DNA of 64,000 nucleotides from NCBI GenBank assembly GCA_963669405.2, contig CAXXHF010000002.1, positions 2,418,001 to 2,482,000 of the forward strand. Reading direction: 5' to 3'. The DNA is from Aureisphaera sp963669405 (GTDB lineage: Bacteria > Bacteroidota > Bacteroidia > Flavobacteriales > Flavobacteriaceae). Position 1 is the first letter of the stretch; each line of letters opens with the position of its first letter. Of the stretch, positions 42,501 through 50,543 are shown in pieces. Below the pieces are notes generated by a model, which saw only the letters and a list, made by a program, of their open reading frames with translations, made no database searches and had not been told where the DNA came from. The position numbers and the translations under genes are program-made.

Positions 42501-45155
42501 AACGACGGTTTCTTCGCGGACTTCCTCTTGACGGACAAGGATGCGGAGGTCATCAACGGTGACGTGGACGTTACCGTGAGCTATTATGAAACCCTGGTGG
42601 ATGCACAGGCCGGCGACCCCGCCGACATGCTGTTGAGCCCCTATGCGAACATAGTGCCCTTCAGCCAGACGATATACGCCCGTGTGGTGCGGGATGTCCC
42701 CCCCGGGGTCAACCCCTGCTTTGCGATCGTGCCCATGGAGCTCCGTGTGGAGCTGTTGCCGAACCCACCGGACCCGGAACTGTTCCTGGACCCTATGGAG
42801 GAGTGTGACGACGATGCGGATGGTTTTGCGGTATTCGACCTCACCCGGCAGGACAATGCGGTGCTCTCCACCCAGGACAGCCCCATGGACTTCCTCCCGG
42901 TGTCCTACCACGAGACGGAGGCCGATGCGGAGGCCGGCACCAACGCGGTACCGTCACCGGATGCCTATACGAACCTCGGCACCCCTCAGACGATCTGGGT
43001 GCGTGCGGAGAACTCGCTTACGGGCTGTTACCTGGTGACCCCCTTCGGGCTTGTGGTGAACCCGCTCCCCGTACTGGGCACGGGCCCCTTCGAGATGGCC
43101 GAGTGCGACGACGAGGAGAACGGCAGTACCCCGGACGACGGGATCTCCACCTTCGACCTTACACTGAACAACTTGGCGATCACCGGTGGCGACGACAGCT
43201 ACTCGGTATCCTATTACCTGAGCGTGGCGGACCAGGACAGCGGCAACGCCATAGCGGACCCGACCGCGCACCAGAACATGGACCCCATTACGGGGGCCTC
43301 CATAAACCCACAGGACATTTTCGTGACGGTGTTCACCGGCCCCGGCTGTGAGGCCCGCACGGACCTTACCCTTAGGGTACTGCCCAACCCGACGCCCTCC
43401 ACACCCCAGCCATTGCAGATATGCGACGGCGATGGGGACCCAACGGTAGATATCGATGACAGCGACGGGCTTTCCATATTCGACCTGACGCAGAAGGATG
43501 CGGAGATCATCAACGGTGAACCCGGTGTGGGCGTCCTGTATTATGAAGACCTGGCACTTGCCGAGCTTGGCGACCCACTGGATGCGATCGTGGATCCAAC
43601 AATCTATGAGAACACGACCCCCGGGTCACAGATAGTTTACGCCCGTGTGACCAGGGACGTCCCCCCCGGGGAGCTTCCCTGCTTTACCATAGTGGAGCTG
43701 GAACTGCTTGTGAACCCACTGCCCGACGGCAGTGCGGATATCCCCGACCTGGTGGCCTGCGAGTTCGCGGCGGATGACATCGCGGTGTTCGACCTCACGG
43801 AGCGAGATGCCGATGCGCTGAACGGTCAGGACCCCCTGCTGTTCACGGTGACCTATTACAGGAGCCTAACGGATGCCCAGACGGGCATTGCTCCGATACT
43901 GGATCCAACCGCCTTTCCAAACACGGTGAACCCACAGCCGATCTTCGTGAGGGTCACGGACAGCGGCACGGGCTGTTTCAGGGCCAGTGAAGAGGACCCT
44001 GTGACCGGTGAGGCGAGCCTGAGCTTTGACCTTGAGGTCAAGGAGGCCGCTGCGGCCAATGCGCCCGCGCTGCCTTACGAGATATGCGACAATTTTGGGG
44101 AGAACGACGGTGTGGGTGCCTTCACCCTGATCAGCGACCCTGCCAACCCGACGGACCTGGATGCTGAGGCTGACGCCCTGCGCGATGAAATCCTGAACGG
44201 TCAGGACCCGGCAATCTACGTGCTGACCTACCATGAGACCCTTGAGAACGCGGAATCGGGCACCGACCCGCTCCCGAACGTATACAACAACGTTGTGAAC
44301 CCACAGGTCATCTATGCCCGTGTGACCAACGAGGCCGACCCGGCTGACGGGGACGCGTGCTTCGCCGTGGTGGAGGTGCTGCTGAGCGTGGTGCAGCCCC
44401 CGGTGGTGCAGCTGGAGGAAGAGTACCGCCTGTGCGTTGACAACGGCGTTGCGATCCCCGAGGAGGATGGGGACCCATCCCCGCCGCTGATCGATACGGG
44501 CCTGGACGCCTCGCTCTATATATTCGCATGGACCATCAACGGGGTGTTGCAGCCCAACGCGGTGGAACCCTCCATCGTTGCCCTTGAGGGCGGGGGCTAC
44601 GAGGTCCGGGTGACGGACATGGAGACCGGTTGCAGCACGGTTGCAGCTACCACGGTCATCCTTTCCTCGCCACCCCAGGAGTACACCGTGGATGTTACGA
44701 GCAATGCCTTTGACAGCGAGCACGTGATAGAGGTCACGGCCACCGGGGAGGGCCAGTACGAGTACCAGCTGGACGACGGCCCCTTCCAGGAGAGCAACAT
44801 CTTTACGGGCGTGGAGCCCGGCACGCACACGGTTACGATCCGTGACGTGAACGGTTGCGGCAGCGTTACCGAAGAGGTGGGCATCATTGATTACCCGAGG
44901 CTTGTGACGCCGAACCAGGACGGTTTCCACGACACCTGGAACATCATCGGGATCGCCAGTGGCGACCCTACGGCAAAAATTTATATATTTGACCGTTTCG
45001 GGAAGCTGTTGAAGCAGATCAGCCCGTTGGGCCCCGGTTGGGACGGTACCTACAACGGCAACCCGCTGCCATCGAGCGATTACTGGTTCAGGGTCGAGTA
45101 CATGGAGGACGAGGCCAGCAAGGAGTTCACGGGACACTTTACCCTAAAACGTTAA
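39528..45155 (+). CDS. Giant T9SS type B surface protein with choice-of-anchor L domain and twelve Asp-rich repeats
   Basis: An 1875-aa exported protein. Residues 1-19 are a signal peptide; about 20-265 form a choice-of-anchor L-like domain (WIQFDFVPLVGEISFDFIMASEEY); 267-350 an Ig/PKD-like domain. Twelve repeats of about 95-115 aa follow, each opening with a Cys-Asp-rich loop (Cys373, 468, 586, 686, 790, 887, 988, 1093, 1193, 1299, 1411, 1520), then FDLT, a YYET-like strand, a YARV-like strand and usually a second Cys. DxDxDG-like loops suggest calcium binding, and the paired Cys suggest disulfides. From about 1788 lies a type B (gliding-associated) sorting domain (LVTPNQDGFHDTWNI to FTLKR). 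A SprB-like adhesin role is inferred. About 4.27 kb of the gene is G+C rich. Confidence 0.88.
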   Translation: MKKLLLPLVLLFNGVIFSQITVDETMTTQQLVEDILINGTCASVSNFTQSTGSDFGDVNGIAAFDANGSDFPFATGIVLTSGDVSRVPGGNVNLLSDGGNGWPGDADLEANTTAVNTNNASWIQFDFVPLVGEISFDFIMASEEYNQFFECTFSDAFAFILTDQVTGVVQNLAVLPGTTTPIEVTNIREDVPGQCGAVNPEYFDKYNFEPFNIAADAAIDYNGQTVELTAMGPVIVGNPYSIKLVIADQGDNAYDISVYLEGGSFDIGDVDLGIDLTVVDGNARCEGQPYTIVPDLDVPGNTTFEWQFEDPLGSGVFVPFSPPETGPTLEVSTTGNYKIIVDFAGSCTSEGSVLVEFAPPIVVNSNPDTLIKCDSDNDGIVDFPLNDADPDLTLGDPNLAVSYHGTFIDADMDQLPLTIPYTNDDPYDDSVWARVFSLTSSCYEVIELPLEVRDSPVAVTPAEPLRKCDDDGTEDGFTLFDLTVVEPEVLGGMSPVEFDIYYYEDETDAINAGDVALTAPDFSLAIAVPNNYLNAGNPQTLYILVVGNVNSTMPNNGASGCYDIVELELIVDPLPEDFGPFEMMLCDDELNGSTSDDEVSTFDLTSQDAAATGGDDTLVVTWYETPADEAANNPIMGPDMYQNTSTPQTVIGRVTTEFDCKRIITLTLTVLPNPSPNTAPSALELCDDDDDGLVGGFLLTDRDAEIIDGEPDVNVLYYEGLQEAIDAVAGTEIVSPYTNITPNTQVVYARVTRDTPPATVPCYSIVELTLNVIALPDMPDATFRDPFLSCDTDGSGQAVFDLTEQDTAVLGAQDAVDFEPITYHPSQVDADMNTNAIDPADAYVSTGGETIWVRLESLVTGCARVTPFDLVVGAFPTIGVGNDLFECDDELNGSTPDDGISTFDLTVNTALINLGDDTLVVEYYATAADQAAGVAIADPTAYQNTVSSPQQEVFVSAFNGEGCAASNSFFLNVEPNPAPLEPTALIACDDDNDGFFADFLLTDKDAEVINGDVDVTVSYYETLVDAQAGDPADMLLSPYANIVPFSQTIYARVVRDVPPGVNPCFAIVPMELRVELLPNPPDPELFLDPMEECDDDADGFAVFDLTRQDNAVLSTQDSPMDFLPVSYHETEADAEAGTNAVPSPDAYTNLGTPQTIWVRAENSLTGCYLVTPFGLVVNPLPVLGTGPFEMAECDDEENGSTPDDGISTFDLTLNNLAITGGDDSYSVSYYLSVADQDSGNAIADPTAHQNMDPITGASINPQDIFVTVFTGPGCEARTDLTLRVLPNPTPSTPQPLQICDGDGDPTVDIDDSDGLSIFDLTQKDAEIINGEPGVGVLYYEDLALAELGDPLDAIVDPTIYENTTPGSQIVYARVTRDVPPGELPCFTIVELELLVNPLPDGSADIPDLVACEFAADDIAVFDLTERDADALNGQDPLLFTVTYYRSLTDAQTGIAPILDPTAFPNTVNPQPIFVRVTDSGTGCFRASEEDPVTGEASLSFDLEVKEAAAANAPALPYEICDNFGENDGVGAFTLISDPANPTDLDAEADALRDEILNGQDPAIYVLTYHETLENAESGTDPLPNVYNNVVNPQVIYARVTNEADPADGDACFAVVEVLLSVVQPPVVQLEEEYRLCVDNGVAIPEEDGDPSPPLIDTGLDASLYIFAWTINGVLQPNAVEPSIVALEGGGYEVRVTDMETGCSTVAATTVILSSPPQEYTVDVTSNAFDSEHVIEVTATGEGQYEYQLDDGPFQESNIFTGVEPGTHTVTIRDVNGCGSVTEEVGIIDYPRLVTPNQDGFHDTWNIIGIASGDPTAKIYIFDRFGKLLKQISPLGPGWDGTYNGNPLPSSDYWFRVEYMEDEASKEFTGHFTLKR
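40880..45150 (+). other. G+C-rich block inside the surface protein gene
   Basis: Hand counts of single 60-base lines: 19 G+C at 39961-40020 (before the block), 35 at 42481-42540, 35 at 43261-43320 and 39 at 44401-44460. The change affects third codon positions (GAC, AAC, CTG, GTG replace GAT, AAT, TTA, GTA). It begins near residue 451 and ends at the stop codon. A more A+T-rich patch remains near 41490-41580. The reading frame is unbroken throughout. Confidence 0.9.
41283..44022 (+). repeat. Three-fold higher-order repeat of about 0.9 kb
   Basis: Repeats 3-5, 6-8 and 9-11 form three similar triplets. The Cys codons of equivalent repeats are at 41283, 42186 and 43104 (steps 903 and 918), at 41583, 42489 and 43422, and at 41895, 42804 and 43758. 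The first repeat of each triplet shares CDDE-NGST-DD and STFDLT, so duplication happened in blocks of three. Confidence 0.8.
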
Positions 45156-45165
45156 GAAAAAGACT

Positions 45166-46191
45166 ATGAATATTAGAAAAACCTACTTAAGCTTATTATT
45201 TACTTGTTCTGCATTTATTGCTTTTGCACAGGATGGAATCCCAACCTATACCGATTATTTTGCAGATAACATTTACTTATTGCATCCAGCTACTGCTGGT
45301 GCCTCAAACTATAATAAGCTTCGATTGAGTGCGAGACAACAATGGTTTGATCAGGACGAAGCTCCTAATTTGCAGACATTAAGTTTTAATGCTAGGCTAA
45401 ATGATAGGTCTGGTATTGGCGCCATCGTCTTTAACGATAAAAATGGGTACCATTCTCAAGTGGGAGGGTATTTAACCTATGCTCATCATGTTAGGTTTGG
45501 TCGAAGCAATGCAGATTTAAATCAATTGTCATTTGGATTGAGTGCTGGTTTAATTCAATCGCGATTGGATGAAACCCAGTTTGATCCTAATGATTTTGAT
45601 CCTATAGTTGCTGGAATAATACAAAGTAGTTCCTATTTTAATGCAGATGTAGGGGTGTCTTATTATTTCTTAAATTTCTCAGGGCATGTTACAGCAAAGA
45701 ATGTAATATTTCAGAATAGAAACTTGTTTACGGAAGATCTTGAACCAAATAACCAGAGAACTTATATGATATCTTCTGCTTATTTTATTCCAACAAGCTA
45801 CGGAATTTGGGCTTATGAGCCTTCTTTCTTATTTCAATGGAAAGAAAGAACAGGAGAACAATCTATAGATGTTAACTTCAAAGCATACCGAGAAATGGAA
45901 TTTGGACGAGTTTGGGGTGGTATTTCTTATAGAAGGAGTTTTGATGGATCTGAATTTTTGGACGGAACCGAGATAAAGGATCAAAAACTACAATTTATCA
46001 CACCAGTAATTGGTGTTAACTACAAGAAATTTGTGTTTGCTTATACCTATACACATCAATCTGGTAGTGTGAAATTTGATACAGGTGGTTTTCACCAAAT
46101 TACTTTAGGATATAATTTCTTAGAAGGTAAAATATCCAGATGGTCTCAAGATATGAGATACAATGGTATGTTACGTCCTAGAGGTAAATAG
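45166..46191 (+). CDS. PorP/SprF family type IX secretion system membrane protein
   Basis: A 341-aa outer-membrane barrel of the PorP/SprF family: signal peptide (LSLLFTCSAFIAFAQD), then the family start PTYTDYFADNIYLLHPATAGAS, SARQQWFDQDEAPNLQTLSF and SGIGAIVFNDKNGYHS, with barrel strands to the end. In F. johnsoniae SprF is required for surface delivery of the adjacent adhesin SprB (family knowledge). Here the gene starts 10 bases after the giant type B protein, the same adhesin-SprF pairing. In contrast to the end of that gene, base composition is again A+T rich from the first codons. Confidence 0.93.
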   Translation: MNIRKTYLSLLFTCSAFIAFAQDGIPTYTDYFADNIYLLHPATAGASNYNKLRLSARQQWFDQDEAPNLQTLSFNARLNDRSGIGAIVFNDKNGYHSQVGGYLTYAHHVRFGRSNADLNQLSFGLSAGLIQSRLDETQFDPNDFDPIVAGIIQSSSYFNADVGVSYYFLNFSGHVTAKNVIFQNRNLFTEDLEPNNQRTYMISSAYFIPTSYGIWAYEPSFLFQWKERTGEQSIDVNFKAYREMEFGRVWGGISYRRSFDGSEFLDGTEIKDQKLQFITPVIGVNYKKFVFAYTYTHQSGSVKFDTGGFHQITLGYNFLEGKISRWSQDMRYNGMLRPRGK

Positions 46192-46210
46192 AAAACAAAG
46201 AATAATTATA

Positions 46211-46245
46211 AAAAAAGCCCCTCATCATAGAGGGGCTTTTTTTTT
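46211..46245. terminator. Bidirectional terminator between sprF-like and VWA genes
   Basis: A-run, AGCCCCTC, 6-base loop, GAGGGGCT and a T-run. The minus-strand VWA gene ends inside the T-run, so the element serves both convergent genes. Confidence 0.92.
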
Positions 46246-47395
46246 AGTTCCAAGTATAATTTTTCTTTTTCGCTTGCTTTTTTAAGGCTTCTATCATTGC
46301 ACTTTCCAATTCATTGGAAGATGCTTTCTTTTCTTTGGAAATATATGTTCTTCGTTTTTCATTCAATTTCGAAATTTCACCTTGAATTCTAACTCGTTCG
46401 TCTTTTTGCTTTTTTACAAAGGCCTTTATTTCGGCAGTTGTTTTTCCCTTTAAATTATCGGGAAGTTCTTCTTCTTCTAAGTCATCATAACTAAAATCTT
46501 TCTCTTCCTCGGCATCTACCAAATCCCAAGAACTATTTTTATAGAATCCAGAACTTTTTGATACCGCTCTGCTTACAGCATTTTCCTTTGCATACCCCAA
46601 GGCATTACCGTCTTGTTGTTCCTGAACGGCTATCTTGGTTCGACCTCTTTTTCCATAAGGAATATAGGTGCTGTTTAATTGAATGTTGAGCTGTAGGATT
46701 AGGTCATCATAAGGGGATGCAATGTGAACTGTTTTCTGATCGTGGTTTATAGCCATATAATCTCCATACGCAACTTTGGCTCCATCTTGCCATTTGGTGG
46801 CAACCCCATGTTCAAAGTCTCCGCAAAAAATAGTGTTCACGACAACGTCTTTTTCTTTTGCTTTATTACCCGCATCTCTATAATCGATTTTTCCTTGTGT
46901 AAAAGGTTCGTTTCCTGCAATGAATATCATCTTTAAATCATCTGCGTTATTTCCCCAATCCAATTCATCTAGGGAAGCATTAATGACAGTTCCACAATAT
47001 TCACTTCCACCATCTGTAGTAAGGGAAAACAATTCTTTAGATACATCATCTAGATCGTTGGTAAAAGGGAGGATCTTTCGGAGGTAACCGCTCTTGGAAT
47101 TCAATTTGTCATTTCCATACTCATAAAGTGCAATTCTCAAGTTGGGCTGTTTGTTTCTACACTTTGCATAGGATAGTTCGTTTACAATTTCCCAAAGTTG
47201 TGCTTTTGCTTGATCTATTAGACCGTCCATACTGTTAGAGGTATCTAATAAAAGAGCAACTCGAATATAGTGTTCGGACACATTTTCGGAAATATCTTCG
47301 TTTGTATAAAGCGCTATATCACGTTCTTTATCAATTTTACATGCATACATTGACATAAATGAGAAGAACAAAGCAATAGTTTGTAAGGTTTTCAT
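46244..47395 (-). CDS. VWA domain lipoprotein
   Basis: A 383-aa lipoprotein: lipobox MSMYAC with Cys19, then a von Willebrand factor A domain with a complete-looking MIDAS start DTSNSM at 51-56 (VALLLDTSNSMDGLIDQAK), LTTDGGSEYCG for the later threonine site, and KMIFIAGNEPFTQGKIDY. The C-terminal 120 residues are Lys/Glu-rich and probably helical (KKQKDERVRIQGEISKLNEK). It probably binds a partner through a divalent metal in the periplasm or at the outer membrane; the partner is unknown. Confidence 0.88.
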   Translation of the reverse strand: MKTLQTIALFFSFMSMYACKIDKERDIALYTNEDISENVSEHYIRVALLLDTSNSMDGLIDQAKAQLWEIVNELSYAKCRNKQPNLRIALYEYGNDKLNSKSGYLRKILPFTNDLDDVSKELFSLTTDGGSEYCGTVINASLDELDWGNNADDLKMIFIAGNEPFTQGKIDYRDAGNKAKEKDVVVNTIFCGDFEHGVATKWQDGAKVAYGDYMAINHDQKTVHIASPYDDLILQLNIQLNSTYIPYGKRGRTKIAVQEQQDGNALGYAKENAVSRAVSKSSGFYKNSSWDLVDAEEEKDFSYDDLEEEELPDNLKGKTTAEIKAFVKKQKDERVRIQGEISKLNEKRRTYISKEKKASSNELESAMIEALKKQAKKKNYTWN

Positions 47396-47419
47396 ATACT
47401 AATTCATTTAAATTCAGCG

Positions 47420-47427
47420 TAAACGTA
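47420..47427 (-). promoter_or_regulatory. Probable -7 box for the VWA gene
   Basis: On the minus strand TACGTTTA, seven of eight to TAnnTTTG, 24 bases before the ATG at 47395. The remaining 170 bases before the next gene hold an A/T-rich stretch and nothing else clear. Confidence 0.45.
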
Positions 47428-47576
47428 ATTCGACCTTTTTTTATAAAAAAAGATCGTTTAGGAAAGAAGGCTTTTGAGTTAGGGAATGGGTCTTTTCTTT
47501 TAGGGACGGAAGGGTTTTTGAGGTAAATTGCTGCTGTAAAACGGGAAGTCCATTTTTTGAAACGCCTTAAAGTATG

Positions 47577-47584
47577 TATGTTTA
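47577..47584 (+). promoter_or_regulatory. Probable -7 box for the histidine kinase operon
   Basis: TATGTTTA, seven of eight to TAnnTTTG, 15 bases before ATG 47600. Confidence 0.45.
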
Positions 47585-47599
47585 CGTTTTAAATTGGCA

Positions 47600-49807
47600 A
47601 TGAAAAACATCATCCTATATAGTATTTGTTCATTCTTCCTTTTTTCTCAATTGGGATATTCTCAAGAGGATATGATATTGGGTAATGAGGAGTCTTCTGA
47701 TTTTTTGTTAGAGGGCCAAGTATTGGAGTCTGACACCTACCGCCCTATAAGTAAAGTAAATGTAGAGGTGACAGGGAAAGGCTATACTACTACAAATAAT
47801 GAAGGATTATTTCAAATAAATGCCAAGGTGGGTGACGAGCTTGTTATTAGGAGTGATGAATTTGAAACGGTTCGCTATACCATAGCAGATCAACAAAAAA
47901 TTACACTGGAAGTTAAAAAAGCCATTGCTTCAGAACTGCTAACTCGTTCCAAAAAAAGAGGGAGATCTGGCTTTTTTTCAGTTTATATAGATTCTGCGAA
48001 GACCACTTTAAAGACAGATGCTAAAAAGAGTATTGAATATGTAACTAAGGGACTACAATCTGTAACTGGAAGAAAGGCGTCATCCTCTCAAAATGCCACT
48101 GCTTTTGAAACTTTGGGAGATATTAATTTGTACTGGCAATTACCAGATTTAGCCATTGCAAATTATAAAGAGAGTATTAGGTCCAGTCCCAATGCCGATA
48201 CTCGTATTAAATTGGCCCGTGCCTTTACACAAAATGGAAATTATCAAGAAAGTATAGATGAATACAAAAAACTACTCAACTTAAAGCTTTCTAATTATCA
48301 GCAGGTAGAGGTGTACCAAGGATTAGGTGACAATTATAAAGCTACGAATGATGCTGTAAAAAGTGTTTTTAACTATCAAAAAGCACTGGATATTGCCAAT
48401 GAACATCAGATCATTCCCAAGATTACAGACCTTAATTCAAACATTGGAGAAGCCTATGCTCTAGGTGGCGCTATAGAGGAAGCGGAGGCTTATTTTGGTA
48501 ATTCTTTGAGTCTTTCAAAAAATGAAAATAGAAAAAGGGCTGTGGAAGAAAAGAATAAGGTGGCAGATTTTTACAATCAGAAACAAGATTTTGCGAAGGA
48601 AATAGAATTGCGTCAGGAAGCATTGGGCGAAATACAAACATTACGTGATCAAGGTGATGACGAAGATGCTGTAAATAGTGCCCTCACACCACAACGTCAA
48701 AATTATAAGATAGCCAATGCATATGTAGCTCAAGACAGGTATGATGAAGCGATTCCTTTCTTAGAAAAAAGTATCACAGAGGCAGATGCAGAAGAAGATT
48801 TGGTAGTACAAAAAGATGCTACACGGAAGCTTTCTGAGATTTATCGTGATATTGGGGATTTTGACAAGGCAGCAGCAAGTTATGAGCGCTATGTGAAAGT
48901 TGTTGATGAATTATATATTAAAAAAGAACAAGAACTATCTCAAGCCACTCGATTTAATAAAGAAATTGCTTTAAAACAAAACAGGATCACTAGTTTGGAA
49001 AGTGAGCGGGTTTTGAATGAAAGTCGTTATCAACTGGCTTTCGAAAACCAAGAATTGATAGAGAAAAACAACAGGGTTCAACAATGGATTATTGGTTCTC
49101 TCATTGCCATAGCTATATTATTGTTATTAACGGCTTATAATCAAAAACGAAATGTAACTCAGCAAAAATATGCTAATAATTTACTGGCTTTAAAGTCATT
49201 ACGCACTCAAATGAATCCGCATTTTATTTTCAACGCGCTCAATTCGGTAAACAGTTTTATTGCTAGTAATGATGAACGTGCTGCCAATAGATATTTAAGT
49301 GAATTTTCTCAACTAATGCGTTCAGTATTAGAGAACAGTGAAGAGGATTTTATTCCACTTTCCAAGGAAATCGATTTATTGCGCTTGTATGTAAAATTGG
49401 AACATTTCAGATTCAAGGACAAATTTGATTATGAGGTAATTGTAGATGAAAAGTTGGTTTTGGATGATTTTGTAATTCCTCCAATGCTATTACAACCTTA
49501 TGTTGAAAATGCAGTTTGGCATGGATTGCGCTATAAGGAGGAAAAGGGTCGTTTAGTGATAGAGTTTAATCAGCGGGATCGAGATACAGTTATAATTACG
49601 ATTACTGATGATGGTATTGGAAGAAAACGCTCTAAAGACCTAAAGACTGAAAATCAGAAGAAACAAAAATCCAAAGGAATGGGAAATATTAAAAAACGTA
49701 TTGCTATTCTTAATGAGATGTATCAGGATAAGGTAGATGTATTAGTGGAAGATGCTTTTGAAGACGAAGTGGGTACCCGAGTAAAATTAATTTTAAAGAG
49801 AGACTAG
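47600..49807 (+). CDS. LytS-type sensor histidine kinase with carboxypeptidase-regulatory-like and TPR domains
   Basis: A 735-aa kinase from ATG 47600 (an in-frame TTG two codons earlier is less likely). Order: signal peptide (LYSICSFFLFSQLGYSQ), a CarboxypepD_reg-like beta domain near 35-100 (GYTTTNNEGLFQINAKVGDEL), TPR helices at about 130-430, a coiled coil, one membrane helix near 496-514 (WIIGSLIAIAILLLLTAY), then a His_kinase domain with the phosphoacceptor His541 in QMNPHFIFNALNSV and an ATPase part with LLQPYVENAVWHG and DDGIGRK. The periplasmic TPR half is probably the sensor. It is followed directly by the LytTR regulator with no gap. Confidence 0.93.
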   Translation: MKNIILYSICSFFLFSQLGYSQEDMILGNEESSDFLLEGQVLESDTYRPISKVNVEVTGKGYTTTNNEGLFQINAKVGDELVIRSDEFETVRYTIADQQKITLEVKKAIASELLTRSKKRGRSGFFSVYIDSAKTTLKTDAKKSIEYVTKGLQSVTGRKASSSQNATAFETLGDINLYWQLPDLAIANYKESIRSSPNADTRIKLARAFTQNGNYQESIDEYKKLLNLKLSNYQQVEVYQGLGDNYKATNDAVKSVFNYQKALDIANEHQIIPKITDLNSNIGEAYALGGAIEEAEAYFGNSLSLSKNENRKRAVEEKNKVADFYNQKQDFAKEIELRQEALGEIQTLRDQGDDEDAVNSALTPQRQNYKIANAYVAQDRYDEAIPFLEKSITEADAEEDLVVQKDATRKLSEIYRDIGDFDKAAASYERYVKVVDELYIKKEQELSQATRFNKEIALKQNRITSLESERVLNESRYQLAFENQELIEKNNRVQQWIIGSLIAIAILLLLTAYNQKRNVTQQKYANNLLALKSLRTQMNPHFIFNALNSVNSFIASNDERAANRYLSEFSQLMRSVLENSEEDFIPLSKEIDLLRLYVKLEHFRFKDKFDYEVIVDEKLVLDDFVIPPMLLQPYVENAVWHGLRYKEEKGRLVIEFNQRDRDTVIITITDDGIGRKRSKDLKTENQKKQKSKGMGNIKKRIAILNEMYQDKVDVLVEDAFEDEVGTRVKLILKRD

Positions 49808-50539
49808 ATGAATTTAAAGGCTATTATTGTTGAAGATGAACAAACCAGCAGGGAAATTCTAAGGAATTATTTGGTGAAATACTGTCCTAAAGTACAGGTG
49901 ATGGGAGAAGCAGCCAATGTAGACGAAGCTTTGGTTCTCATACGAAACCACGATTTAGATTTGGTCTTTCTAGATGTAGAAATGCCTTATGGAAATGCCT
50001 TCGATTTATTGGATAAGGTGGGAGATCGCACTTTCGAAACGGTTTTTGTTACTGCTTATGACCATTATGCTATTGATGCCTTAAATGCACACGCCTCGTA
50101 TTATTTGCTGAAACCTATAGATATTGACAAACTAATTGAAGCAGTAGATTACATTAAAGAAATAAAAGAAAAAGAAAATAGTCTTCAGAATACAGTTTTA
50201 AAACCAAAACAAGCTACAGTGAATGGCAAAATCACGATTCCACTTCAGCATGGTTTTGAGGTACTTCAAATAGAGGATATTCTATATTGTCAGGCCGATG
50301 ATAATTATACACAGATATTTGTAGGTGACAAAAAGAAATTGGTAAGCAAAACATTGAAATATTTTGAAGATACTTTATCAGATAATGGCTTTGCCAGAGT
50401 TCATAAATCGTATTTGGTAAATGTAAATGCTATTACAGAATACAGAAAAGGAAAGGGTGGGAGTGTAGTCTTAAAAAATGGCAAAGAGATCATGGTAAGC
50501 CCTGCCAAGAAAAAAGGTTTGTTGAGTTATTTTGGATAA
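49808..50539 (+). CDS. LytTR-family DNA-binding response regulator
   Basis: A 243-aa regulator: receiver domain at 1-120 with acidic pair VEDE near residue 9, phosphoacceptor Asp56 in LVFLDVEMP, VFVTAYDHYAIDALNAHASYYLLKPID, then a LytTR DNA-binding domain (IEDILYCQADDNYTQIF, FARVHKSYLVNVNAI). It begins on the base after the kinase stop, and a carbonic anhydrase gene starts four bases after its own stop. Targets are not visible; no LytTR-type paired sites were found in the window. Confidence 0.95.
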   Translation: MNLKAIIVEDEQTSREILRNYLVKYCPKVQVMGEAANVDEALVLIRNHDLDLVFLDVEMPYGNAFDLLDKVGDRTFETVFVTAYDHYAIDALNAHASYYLLKPIDIDKLIEAVDYIKEIKEKENSLQNTVLKPKQATVNGKITIPLQHGFEVLQIEDILYCQADDNYTQIFVGDKKKLVSKTLKYFEDTLSDNGFARVHKSYLVNVNAITEYRKGKGGSVVLKNGKEIMVSPAKKKGLLSYFG

Positions 50540-50543
50540 AACG

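Noticed and set aside
41688..42911. Long antisense open frame of 407 codons inside the G+C-rich block
   Set aside because: It is opposite a strongly supported repeat protein; long antisense frames arise naturally in G+C-rich, GAC/GTG-type coding DNA, and the predicted product has no recognisable domain.
43866..45137. Second long antisense open frame of 423 codons
   Set aside because: Same reason: a shadow of the G+C-rich coding block, with no signal peptide, domain or promoter.
40880..45150. Integrated mobile element or genomic island in the repeat gene
   Set aside because: There is no integrase, transposase, tRNA, direct flanking repeat or frame break; homologous replacement fits better.
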